5,517 bases of DNA from Anaerolinea thermophila (GCA_022729775.1 DZBA01000233.1:1-5517); one strand, 5' to 3'; positions 1 through 5,396 are shown, counted from the first letter of the stretch. The notes: a model not told the origin generated them from the letters alone. Made by a program: numbers and translations.

Positions 1-56
1 ATAACGCTGTGATGGCTCGTGGTATTTTAAGTCAAGAGCGTGCCAACAAAGCGTGA
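1..56 (+). CDS. Possible C-terminal end of an upstream gene (partial)
   Basis: The frame beginning at base 3 is open from the window edge to a TGA at 54-56 and encodes NAVMARGILSQERANKA at its end. The other two forward frames stop within the first 30 bases. In HK97-type gene order the gene ahead of the portal block is usually the large terminase subunit, so this could be its tail. That is inference from position only: no terminase motif lies in these 17 residues. The stretch is also short enough to be open by chance. Confidence 0.35.
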   Translation, partial: NAVMARGILSQERANKA

Positions 57-106
57 ACCCGACAAGGGCAACGTCACGGTTGGCGTAGGCTCTGGTGAAT
101 AAAATT

Positions 107-190
107 ATGGTCTTGTGTTCTCGCACACGCGGGTTACGCAAACCGTTATATAGCATAGCGTGGCTGATTTCGAGTAAAATAAAACAATGA
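107..190 (+). CDS. Possible 27-aa ORF coupled to the next gene
   Basis: An ORF from ATG 107 to TGA 188-190 encodes 27 residues, basic and rich in Arg, Lys, Leu and Ile. Its stop overlaps the ATG at 187 of the following gene as ATGA. A weak ribosome site, GGTGA at 94-98, sits 8 bases before the ATG. The downstream gene has no convincing ribosome site of its own, so translating this ORF could deliver ribosomes to it. No family is recognised. The alternative is a chance ORF in a non-coding gap, and the ATGA overlap is the main argument for it. Confidence 0.25.
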   Translation: MVLCSRTRGLRKPLYSIAWLISSKIKQ

Positions 191-651
191 ATATATTTGA
201 ACTCACGAAACTATTTGCTATATACATGCGTTCTTTGCGTAATAATTACGATAATCAAGTTGAATATTATGAAACAGAGAAAGGACATGCTCATCGGGAA
301 TTGAAATATTTTTTGGATTGGTTGAAAAATAACCAAGAACAATTGGACAGTTTGACTGCGCTTGAAAATGAATTGGCTCTCGCGCTCGAAGTCGCCAGCA
401 TAGCGCAGGTATGGGGCAACCCGTCACCGTTTCAGGACAGGATCAATGAGTTGCTTGTACGCGCTGGTCGCAAGCCGATCAACGCAGAAGCGGTAGAAAC
501 GCATGAAACAACTGACTTAATCGGCGCGGTGCATGAAACTGATTTAGGCGATAATCTTGTACGATTTGAGTATGTAGGTCAATATCGCCGCGCTAGAAAA
601 CTATTGAACAATTATGCTGCCGAGGTCAGCAACATGATGAATAAAAAATGA
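187..651 (+). CDS. Hypothetical protein, 154 aa, unrecognised family
   Basis: I do not recognise this protein, and no function can be assigned. It is predicted soluble, with no signal peptide or membrane segment. Residues 1-75 look mainly helical: an aromatic and hydrophobic start (residues 1-17), a charged stretch (22-50) containing YFLDWLKNNQ, then a Leu/Ala/Glu-rich helix (52-74). A middle part with GNPSPFQDRINELL (77-90) may be a helix-turn-helix-like pair, but no DNA-binding signature is convincing. The C-terminus (131-154) is basic. The start at 187 lacks a good Shine-Dalgarno site; an upstream 27-codon ORF overlaps it by ATGA. The first 58 codons are about 32% GC by hand count and the rest about 47%, unlike the GC-richer head genes. 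This suggests an accessory cargo gene inserted between the terminase and portal regions. The unbroken length supports it being real. Confidence 0.65.
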   Translation: MNIFELTKLFAIYMRSLRNNYDNQVEYYETEKGHAHRELKYFLDWLKNNQEQLDSLTALENELALALEVASIAQVWGNPSPFQDRINELLVRAGRKPINAEAVETHETTDLIGAVHETDLGDNLVRFEYVGQYRRARKLLNNYAAEVSNMMNKK

Positions 652-665
652 CATTCTTTTTCCGC

Positions 666-694
666 TTGACAAAAAATAACCCGTATTCTAAAAT
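666..694 (+). promoter_or_regulatory. Near-consensus sigma70-type promoter
   Basis: A perfect -35 hexamer, TTGACA at 666-671, is separated by 17 bases from TAAAAT at 689-694, one mismatch from the -10 consensus. The expected RNA start is about 701-703, just as the hairpin at 701-741 begins. The promoter lies 15 bases past the stop of the 154-aa gene and points toward the small membrane ORF and head operon. Activity is inferred from hexamer match and spacing. Confidence 0.7.
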
Positions 695-700
695 ACATCT

Positions 701-746
701 TGACAGCGCGTTGGATGCCCCCCTCATCCTGCCCGCTGTCATTTTT
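701..746 (+). terminator. Long hairpin followed by a T-run (terminator or attenuator)
   Basis: TGACAGCG (701-708) pairs perfectly with CGCTGTCA (734-741). An inner stem GGATG (713-717) pairs with CATCC (725-729) around the loop CCCCCCT (718-724), with a 4 x 4 internal loop between the stems. TTTTT follows at 742-746. This has the shape of an intrinsic terminator and could end transcription of the 154-aa gene. Because the promoter at 666-694 starts RNA at its foot, it could also terminate that RNA after about 45 nt. The internal loop makes it weaker than the hairpin at 941-980. Confidence 0.55.
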
Positions 747-754
747 GTTATAAT
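746..754 (+). promoter_or_regulatory. Extended -10 promoter
   Basis: TGTTATAAT (746-754) is a perfect -10 hexamer preceded by the TGn extension, which can replace a -35 element. No acceptable -35 lies 16-18 bases upstream (726-731 is ATCCTG). The predicted RNA start, about 7 bases after the -10 box, falls at or next to the ATG at 761, implying a leaderless or nearly leaderless mRNA. It overlaps the end of the preceding hairpin's T-run. Confidence 0.55.
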
Positions 755-760
755 ACATCC

Positions 761-892
761 ATGTCACGCCGCAGGAATTACGAATCGCAAAAGTCCGCGC
801 TGGGTTGGCTGATGGTCGTCTTCCTGCTTTGCGCCTGCCTGTTTGCGATTTTGCAATGGATATTTGAAGCAATTGTGATAAAATATTTTTAA
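761..892 (+). CDS. Small single-pass membrane peptide, 43 aa
   Basis: The ORF runs from ATG 761 to TAA 890-892. The N-terminus MSRRRNYESQK is strongly basic and is followed by a hydrophobic span at about residues 14-35 (GWLMVVFLLCACLFAILQW), then a short IFEAIVIKYF tail. Basic residues before the span predict an inside N-terminus by the positive-inside rule. No Shine-Dalgarno site precedes the ATG, but an extended -10 box ends 6 bases upstream, so the gene may be leaderless. It is flanked by the hairpin at 701-741 and the strong terminator at 941-980, making it a possible stand-alone transcription unit. Function is unknown. Small phage membrane peptides of this type include holin-like, immunity and toxin-like proteins, and nothing here chooses between them. 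Chance coding cannot be excluded at this length. Confidence 0.45.
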   Translation: MSRRRNYESQKSALGWLMVVFLLCACLFAILQWIFEAIVIKYF

Positions 893-904
893 CAACTGAT
901 TGCA

Positions 905-924
905 GTCCTGCAAATTGACAGGAC
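905..924 (+). other. Small hairpin upstream of the terminator
   Basis: GTCCTG (905-910) pairs with CAGGAC (919-924) around an 8-base loop, followed by GTTTTG. It is short, and its T-run is interrupted. It may be a weak first hairpin of a tandem terminator or part of a folded leader RNA together with the hairpin at 941-974. Confidence 0.4.
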
Positions 925-940
925 GTTTTGTCGGATGATG

Positions 941-980
941 CGCCCGACGATTCTCGAAAGAGAGTCGTCGGGCGTTTTTT
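941..980 (+). terminator. Strong intrinsic terminator with GAAA tetraloop
   Basis: CGCCCGACGA (941-950) pairs perfectly with TCGTCGGGCG (965-974). Pairing continues inward through a T-G wobble and TCTC/GAGA to a C-G closed GAAA tetraloop (956-959), giving about 15 paired positions. Six T follow at 975-980. This is a textbook Rho-independent terminator for the + strand, with no matching T-run for the - strand. It closes the unit holding the 43-aa peptide. Unless read through, it also isolates the head operon that begins 57 bases later. Confidence 0.9.
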
Positions 981-999
981 GTTACCTCTGGGAGCGCGT

Positions 1000-1047
1000 A
1001 TGACGAACACAACAAAATCAACGTGGAGGCATGGGGATGCTGCCTGA
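1000..1047 (+). CDS. Possible 15-aa leader peptide
   Basis: ATG 1000 opens a 15-codon ORF (MTNTTKSTWRHGDAA) ending at TGA 1045-1047. It has a ribosome site, GGGAG at 990-994, 5 bases before the ATG, and its stop lies 8 bases inside the next gene, whose start is ATG 1037. Ribosomes finishing here could re-initiate on that gene. The codons are Thr-rich (4 of 15) with no run like an amino-acid attenuator. It may be a coupling leader or the remnant of a longer gene. Its length makes chance likely, and the ribosome site plus overlap are the only support. Confidence 0.3.
   Translation: MTNTTKSTWRHGDAA
1025..1029 (+). promoter_or_regulatory. Ribosome binding site that sets the start at 1037
   Basis: GGAGG at 1025-1029 is 7 bases before ATG 1037 but only 1 base before ATG 1031 in the same frame. 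A spacing of 1 base is too short for initiation, so 1037 is the likely start. Confidence 0.75.
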
Positions 1048-1438
1048 CCAATCCGCATGGCTACAGTATCCCATCGTGGCGGTCATTGTGCTGGCTGGCG
1101 CAGTCATCGCGCTTGGGTTTTATCGCCTGTTCCGCGACCTGATTTCATTCATGGAAAAACAGGACGCTTCGCGGGCTATCGAGCGCGAGACGCAGCGCAA
1201 ATGGCAGGACGAGCAAGAAGTCAAACGGGATGAGCGTTGGCAAGGTTTTCTAAAGTCCATGCAGGACGAATGGATTAAACAGGATGGACGCAACAACGAA
1301 ACGCTCAAAGACCTGATTGAAAAAGTGGATGAACTTATCGCGCTGGTGCGTAACCATGACGTAGATACCAAGCAGGGCATGGCGGTCATGCGCGAGCGCA
1401 CTGGCAATACAGGCGCGCTGCGGTCGAGGGAGCAATGA
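1037..1438 (+). CDS. Membrane-anchored coiled-coil protein, 133 aa
   Basis: This is a small bitopic protein. After a ten-residue start (MLPDQSAWLQ) comes one hydrophobic segment at about residues 11-29 (YPIVAVIVLAGAVIALGFY). A long, highly charged region at 33-105 follows, rich in Glu, Lys, Arg, Asp and Gln, and is predicted as helix or coiled coil; a short tail completes it. The RLFRD sequence after the membrane span suggests the helical part faces the cytoplasm. I do not recognise a named family; the layout resembles small phage membrane proteins and some holin-accessory or exclusion proteins. The start is set by GGAGG at 1025-1029; the in-frame ATG at 1031 would add two residues. It ends in an ATGA overlap with the next gene, so the two are translationally coupled and may act together. 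Coding is well supported by length, ribosome site and coupling. Confidence 0.8.
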   Translation: MLPDQSAWLQYPIVAVIVLAGAVIALGFYRLFRDLISFMEKQDASRAIERETQRKWQDEQEVKRDERWQGFLKSMQDEWIKQDGRNNETLKDLIEKVDELIALVRNHDVDTKQGMAVMRERTGNTGALRSREQ

Positions 1439-1608
1439 GACTCTTCCGCGCATGGTGGCGCAGGTATGCCGATGACGCGCTGTTTATCCTCGGCTGCGTG
1501 TTTATCCTCATCGGCGCGTATGCCCTGCATCCCATTGCCGCGTGGTTCGTGGCAGGCGCGGAGTGTTTGATTGCAGGTTTCTTGATTGCATGGAGTAAGC
1601 GCAAATGA
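1435..1608 (+). CDS. Small two-pass membrane protein, 57 aa
   Basis: The ORF begins at ATG 1435 inside the previous stop (ATGA) and ends at TGA 1606-1608, where ATGA again overlaps the portal start. The protein has a basic N-terminus (MRLFRAWWRRY), a first hydrophobic span at about residues 15-30, a short HPIAAW turn, a second span at about 34-53, and a basic end, WSKRK. By the positive-inside rule both ends face the cytoplasm, forming a hairpin in the membrane. Double ATGA coupling to a membrane coiled-coil protein and to the portal protein is strong evidence that it is a real gene. Function is unknown. Two-pass small phage proteins are often holins, but holins normally sit in a lysis module with an endolysin, and none is visible in this window. 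Confidence 0.75.
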   Translation: MRLFRAWWRRYADDALFILGCVFILIGAYALHPIAAWFVAGAECLIAGFLIAWSKRK

Positions 1609-2852
1609 TTTTGAGCAAAGCGTTATCATCTCGTCCCAAAAATATAGCGACACCGCCCACGTGGACGCGCCCTGAATTGGTCTCGACGTTGGGGTTACAG
1701 TCCGCATCGGGGCAGACTGTTTCCGCGGAAACAGCCAACAACGTGGCAACCGCGTACCGCTGCGTGAACATCATCAGCGACGACATCGCCAAAATGCCGC
1801 TGCAAACGTTTACCAGCCGCAGGTCAGGCGACATTGACCGATTGCGCGCTAATGCCTTTCAACAAAACATTGCCTACCGTTTGGAGAAAAAACCAAACCG
1901 CTGGCAAACGCCCTTCCAATTCAAAAAGCGCGTTATCACATGGCTGCTGCATTATGGCAATGCGTATGTGTGGAAACCGCCGCGCTCTGGCAACGAACTT
2001 TGGATTTTGTCATCCAACGTCACGTATCCCGTGTTTGACCCTGCGGGCAATCTTTGGTATTTGACGCGCTTCCGCAGTTCCACGCGAGACGAACCCATCC
2101 CCAGCGAGGAAATTTTACATTTGATGATCAACTCCGATGAAACAGGATTCTTGGGGCGCGGCGTGATACGGTACGCGCGTGACACCATTGGACGACAAAT
2201 GAGCGCCCATGCCATGCAAAACACGCTGTATAAAAGCGGGTTGTCCGCTGCGGGTATCTTATGGCTCAACGGCGAGAGCAAACCAGAACAGCGCAAAAAA
2301 GTGCGCGAGATGTACGAGGAGACCATGAGCGGCGCGGACAATGCCGACCGCATTGCTGTTTTAGACAAAACAATTTCCAAGTTTGAGCCAATCACCATGA
2401 AGCCAACTGACGTGCAATTTTTACAAGGAATGCAGCAGAATGACGCGGAGATTGCAAACTTCTACGGTTTACCACTGCACAAATTGAACATGGGCAAACA
2501 GTCGTATGAGTCCAACGCACAACAACAACTGGATTACCTGACCACTACGCTCGACCCGTATGCCGTGCAATGGGAAGAAGCCGCCGCTCTGAAATGGCTG
2601 AGCGAAGCGGAGCAGGAATATACCTATTTCCGTTTTGAGCGGTCTGTGCTTTTGCGCAGCGACCCCAAGAGCCGAGGCGACTACCTCAATGGCGCAATCA
2701 ACAATGGACGCATGAGTCCCAACGAAGCGCGGCAAATCGAGGATAGAACAGCGGATAAAAGCCCTGCCGCGAACAAATTATATATGCCCGTCAATATTAA
2801 ACCCATGAGCGTTTTTGACGCAAAGACGCAAGGAGTACCCGATGAATCATAA
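1605..2852 (+). CDS. Phage portal protein (HK97 gp3-like)
   Basis: The portal protein forms the dodecameric ring at one vertex of the prohead through which the terminase pumps DNA and to which the neck attaches. At 415 aa its length fits the HK97/PF04860-type portal family. Recognisable features in order are SAETANNVATAYRCVNIISD (about 40-59), the family's N-terminal helix; KMPLQTF (63-69); a Pro-rich turn and helix with KKPNRWQTPFQFKK (95-108); HYGNAYVWK (116-124); the stem and crown part after about 190; the characteristic QNDAEIANFYGLPLHKLN (278-295); and the C-terminal NNGRMSPNEARQIED (366-380). The start at 1605 follows GGAG at 1592-1595 and overlaps the previous stop as ATGA. The 3' end overlaps the protease gene by 11 bases. 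No truncation or frameshift is visible. Confidence 0.95.
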   Translation: MILSKALSSRPKNIATPPTWTRPELVSTLGLQSASGQTVSAETANNVATAYRCVNIISDDIAKMPLQTFTSRRSGDIDRLRANAFQQNIAYRLEKKPNRWQTPFQFKKRVITWLLHYGNAYVWKPPRSGNELWILSSNVTYPVFDPAGNLWYLTRFRSSTRDEPIPSEEILHLMINSDETGFLGRGVIRYARDTIGRQMSAHAMQNTLYKSGLSAAGILWLNGESKPEQRKKVREMYEETMSGADNADRIAVLDKTISKFEPITMKPTDVQFLQGMQQNDAEIANFYGLPLHKLNMGKQSYESNAQQQLDYLTTTLDPYAVQWEEAAALKWLSEAEQEYTYFRFERSVLLRSDPKSRGDYLNGAINNGRMSPNEARQIEDRTADKSPAANKLYMPVNIKPMSVFDAKTQGVPDES

Positions 2853-3600
2853 TCAATCTATCCGATGTTTTGAAGGCAGCGCCAAACCGCATGAGGCATT
2901 TTGGACAATCCGAAACGCGGCAGAGACGGGCGGCGAACCTGAAATTGAATTGTATGGCGCTATCTCTGAATACTCTTGGCTGGATGATGATGTCACGCCC
3001 AAGATGTTCAAATCCGCGCTGTATAAGGTTGGCAATGGCGGACCCGTCACGCTGCGCATTGATTCACCTGGCGGGGATGTGATTGCCGCGTCTGTCATCC
3101 GCTCGATTATTACCGACTACCCTGGCGACGTGACCGTGCGTATTGACGGAGTCGCGGCTTCGGCTGCGGTGATTGTGGCAATGGCAGGCAAGACGGTCAA
3201 GATTATGGACTCGGCGTACATGATGATTCATGACCCCGCGTACATGGTCTTTATGGCATACCTCGACATCGAGACATTGCAGCGATTGACCGACACGCTC
3301 AAATCCATCAAGACGGGCATTGTAGATACCTACGCCAGCCGCACAGGGTTGAGCGATGAAAAGTTGGCGCGGATGATGAAAGAAACCACATGGATCAGCG
3401 CGCGCGAGGCTGTCGAGATGGGCTTCGCCACAGAGGTCATCGAGGGCGGACAGGCGCAAAATAAAGACCGCGCGGTAGTGGTGAACGCGCTCAAAAGTTA
3501 TGGGAATTTGCCGCAGGAATTGATTGCTAATATCGAAACTGCGGATACATTCGACCGCGAGGCGCAAGACCTACGCGATGAAATTCAACTTTATATATAA
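2842..3600 (+). CDS. ClpP-like prohead maturation protease (serine peptidase)
   Basis: This serine protease of the ClpP/SppA-like prohead family is packaged in the prohead, where it cuts the capsid delta domain and degrades itself before DNA packaging. The start at 2842 follows AGGAG (2831-2835) by 6 bases; an in-frame ATG at 2815 lies deep in the portal gene with no ribosome site. The protein is 252 aa, typical of the family. The ClpP fold shows as LRIDSPGGDVIAA (71-83), the substrate-binding GG turn; IDGVAASAAVIVAMAG (101-116), with Ser107 as predicted nucleophile; and YMMIHDPAYM (126-135), with His130 as predicted base. YASRTGLSDEKL (164-175) and TTWISAREAVEMGFATEVI (182-200) match the family's C-terminal region. 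The residue aligning with the ClpP catalytic Asp looks like Thr182, where relatives often carry an acid, so the third triad member is uncertain. It lies between portal and capsid genes as expected. Confidence 0.93.
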   Translation: MNHNQSIRCFEGSAKPHEAFWTIRNAAETGGEPEIELYGAISEYSWLDDDVTPKMFKSALYKVGNGGPVTLRIDSPGGDVIAASVIRSIITDYPGDVTVRIDGVAASAAVIVAMAGKTVKIMDSAYMMIHDPAYMVFMAYLDIETLQRLTDTLKSIKTGIVDTYASRTGLSDEKLARMMKETTWISAREAVEMGFATEVIEGGQAQNKDRAVVVNALKSYGNLPQELIANIETADTFDREAQDLRDEIQLYI

Positions 3601-3609
3601 GGAGACAAA

Positions 3610-4947
3610 ATGTTGAAACCGTATTTAGACGCAGTGAACGAAGCGGATGCGGAAGTCAAGCGCATTCGCCAAGAAATTGACACCGCTTTCAAGACGAACG
3701 ATAAGCAGAAAGCGATGGACATGAAGCCCTCGCTGGACGAAGCCAAGAAGAAAGCGGACGACGCCAACGCGATGTATGTCTCGATGCGCGACTCTGGCGA
3801 GACCAGCGACGCTTCGCGCCGCTTTACCGCTGTCAATGGCGATGACCTCAATATTGGCATGTCGCAAAAAGAAGTGAAAAATTATTCGTTGATGCGCGCT
3901 ATTCGCGCCGCTGCGGATTCCAGTTCCAACCCGCGCGCGTGGGACGCTGCAGGTCTTGAATTGGAAGCGAGCCGCGCTGTTGCGGAAAAACTCGGACGCG
4001 ACCCGCAGGGATTCTTTGTCCCCTGGGAGATTCAAAACGCTGGACTGCGCCGCCCTTCCAACACCCAAAAAGCGGGCGACCCGACATCGGGCGGTTATTT
4101 GGTTGCAACCGAGATGATGGCTGATTCGTTTATTGACGTGCTGCGCAATAGCATGGTTTTGAAACAGGCTGGCGCGCGCGTGATGACGGGTCTCATCGGT
4201 GATGTAGAAATCCCGAAGAAAACCGCGACCTCGACCGCGTATTGGGTAGGCGAAGGAAACGCGCCGACCAAGAGCGCGTTGACATTTGGTCAGGTGACTG
4301 CCCGTCCGCGCACGGTGGCGGCATACGCCCAATTGACCCGCAAGTTGTTGAAGCAAGCTACCCCCGACGCGGAAATGCTTATCCGTGATGACATTGCGCA
4401 AACCCTCGCGCTGGCTGCGGATAAAACTGCGCTGTTTGGCGCTGGCTCGGCAAATGAGCCGCTCGGCATTGCCTACACCACTGGCATTGGCGCAGTGGTT
4501 GGCGGCACGGATGGCGCAAACCCTGATTGGTCTGACATTGTTGACCTCGAAGGAGAAATCGCGCTGGAAAATGCGCTGGTTGGCAAACTCGGATACATCA
4601 CCAATACGAAGGTGCAAGCCTTCCTGAAAAAGACCCGACACAACGCCACTTACGGCGACCGCTATTTGATGGACCCGAATGATCGGGCGTTGAACGGTCA
4701 TCCGATGTATGTCACCAACCAAGTGCCTTCCACGTTGGTCAAGGGCAGTTCGAGCGCGTGTTCAGCGATTTTGTTTGGAAATTGGGACGACCTGGTATTT
4801 CTGTATTGGGGCGGTCTCGATGTGATTGTAGACCCCTACACCAACAGCACCAGCGGGGACGTGCTGATTACCTCCATGCAGGACATGGACATTGTGATCC
4901 GCCGCCCGCAGTCGTTTGCGGCGATGCTCGACGCGACCACCGCATAA
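3610..4947 (+). CDS. Major capsid protein with N-terminal delta domain (HK97 gp5-like)
   Basis: This is the HK97-fold shell protein, 445 aa. Residues 1 to about 75 are charged and helical (EADAEVKRIRQEID, SLDEAKKKADDANA) and resemble the delta domain that acts as internal scaffold. No separate scaffold gene is present nearby, which fits a fused delta domain. A linker of about 75-155 leads to the core. Family motifs are SGGYLVATEMMADSFID (160-176), YWVGEGNAPTKSALTFGQVT (211-230, the E-loop region), RPRTVAAYAQLTRKLLKQA (232-250), ADKTALFGAGSANEPLGI (270-287), a helix with LVGKLGYITNTKVQAFLKK (323-341), and a C-terminal DMDIVIRRPQSFAAML (425-440). The protease probably cuts somewhere in the linker before residue 160; the exact site cannot be read. 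The start follows AAGGAG at 3599-3604. Whether HK97-style Lys-Asn cross-links form cannot be told from sequence alone. Confidence 0.95.
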   Translation: MLKPYLDAVNEADAEVKRIRQEIDTAFKTNDKQKAMDMKPSLDEAKKKADDANAMYVSMRDSGETSDASRRFTAVNGDDLNIGMSQKEVKNYSLMRAIRAAADSSSNPRAWDAAGLELEASRAVAEKLGRDPQGFFVPWEIQNAGLRRPSNTQKAGDPTSGGYLVATEMMADSFIDVLRNSMVLKQAGARVMTGLIGDVEIPKKTATSTAYWVGEGNAPTKSALTFGQVTARPRTVAAYAQLTRKLLKQATPDAEMLIRDDIAQTLALAADKTALFGAGSANEPLGIAYTTGIGAVVGGTDGANPDWSDIVDLEGEIALENALVGKLGYITNTKVQAFLKKTRHNATYGDRYLMDPNDRALNGHPMYVTNQVPSTLVKGSSSACSAILFGNWDDLVFLYWGGLDVIVDPYTNSTSGDVLITSMQDMDIVIRRPQSFAAMLDATTA

Positions 4948-4959
4948 GGAGATTTTGCT

Positions 4960-5385
4960 ATGTTCTCTGTTTTGAAGAACGCGAAGGTTTCCATCCAAGC
5001 GCTCAAATCCGCCGACAACGAAACGTTGACGGGTACGGGCGTGGATATGCTCGGCTTTGATTCGGTGGCGTTTATCGCTGGCGCGTTGGAAGGTGAGTCG
5101 TTGTCCTTTGCCATCAAAGCGCAGCAAGCCGCCGTGTCAGATTATTCGGACGCGGCAGATTTGGCGGGTACATCGGTGGCGTTTGCGACCACCATCCCCG
5201 CCAAAGGCTTGACCACGCTTGAGATTGTCCAACCGAATGAGCGCTATGTGCGCCCGCTGGTGACGGTCCCCAATGCGGCAGCCGCGACCCCCACGTTTTG
5301 CGTGGCGATTCAGTTCAACGCGAAAGACCTGCCGCAGACCAACGCGGGCGAGTTGCATGTTTCGCCTGTTGAGGGTACTGCCTAA
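4960..5385 (+). CDS. Small phage structural protein, probably head-associated, 141 aa
   Basis: This 141-aa protein follows the capsid gene after 12 bases and has a strong ribosome site, AAGGAG at 4946-4951, 8 bases before the ATG. It appears beta-rich and soluble. The layout resembles a loose group of small proteins encoded just after HK97-type capsid genes: a start with ADNETLTGTGVDMLGFDSVAFIAGA (residues 18-42), a middle resembling a 'compared data' strand region with SDYSDAADLAG (60-70), and RYVRPLVTVPNAAAATPTFCVAIQF (95-119) near the end. The GVD-GFDSVAF and RYVRP motifs are those I recall from that group. The role in the virion is inferred from position: a decoration or head-stabilising protein, or another minor structural component. 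A head-tail connector is less likely, as no connector motif is seen. Confidence 0.7.
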   Translation: MFSVLKNAKVSIQALKSADNETLTGTGVDMLGFDSVAFIAGALEGESLSFAIKAQQAAVSDYSDAADLAGTSVAFATTIPAKGLTTLEIVQPNERYVRPLVTVPNAAAATPTFCVAIQFNAKDLPQTNAGELHVSPVEGTA

Positions 5386-5396
5386 CGGAGGCTGTG

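Larger units (their letters stand above)
689..759 (+). repeat. Duplicated -10 region, 11-base direct repeat 60 bases apart
   Basis: TAAAATACATC at 689-699 and TATAATACATC at 749-759 match at 10 of 11 positions and lie exactly 60 bases apart. Each is the -10 box plus discriminator of a predicted promoter. The repeat may reflect duplication of a promoter core or a shared phage promoter signature. Eleven bases of AT-rich sequence could also match by chance. Confidence 0.45.

Noticed and set aside
121..162. Possible tRNA or structured RNA around the GGTT/AACC inverted repeat
   Set aside because: Only a 4-bp stem plus a loose outer CACGC/GCGTG pairing; no acceptor stem, T-loop or anticodon arm can be built.
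700..754. TTGACA at 700-705 as the -35 partner of TATAAT at 749-754
   Set aside because: The spacer would be 43 bases, far beyond the usable 16-18. The TTGACA forms part of the hairpin arm, and the -10 box is better explained as an extended -10 element.
612..1058. 148-codon - strand frame covering the control region
   Set aside because: It runs through two hairpins, a terminator and predicted + strand promoters, overlaps the 154-aa gene end, and its translation is low-quality. The overlapping 95-codon - strand frame is no better.
2815..2841. Earlier ATG for the protease gene, adding nine residues
   Set aside because: It has no ribosome site and overlaps the portal by 38 bases; ATG 2842 has AGGAG at good spacing.
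3625..4722. 365-codon open frame on the - strand opposite the capsid gene
   Set aside because: It lies wholly antisense to a clear HK97-type capsid gene, and its translation is rich in Arg, His, Cys and Val with no family resemblance. It is a composition shadow.
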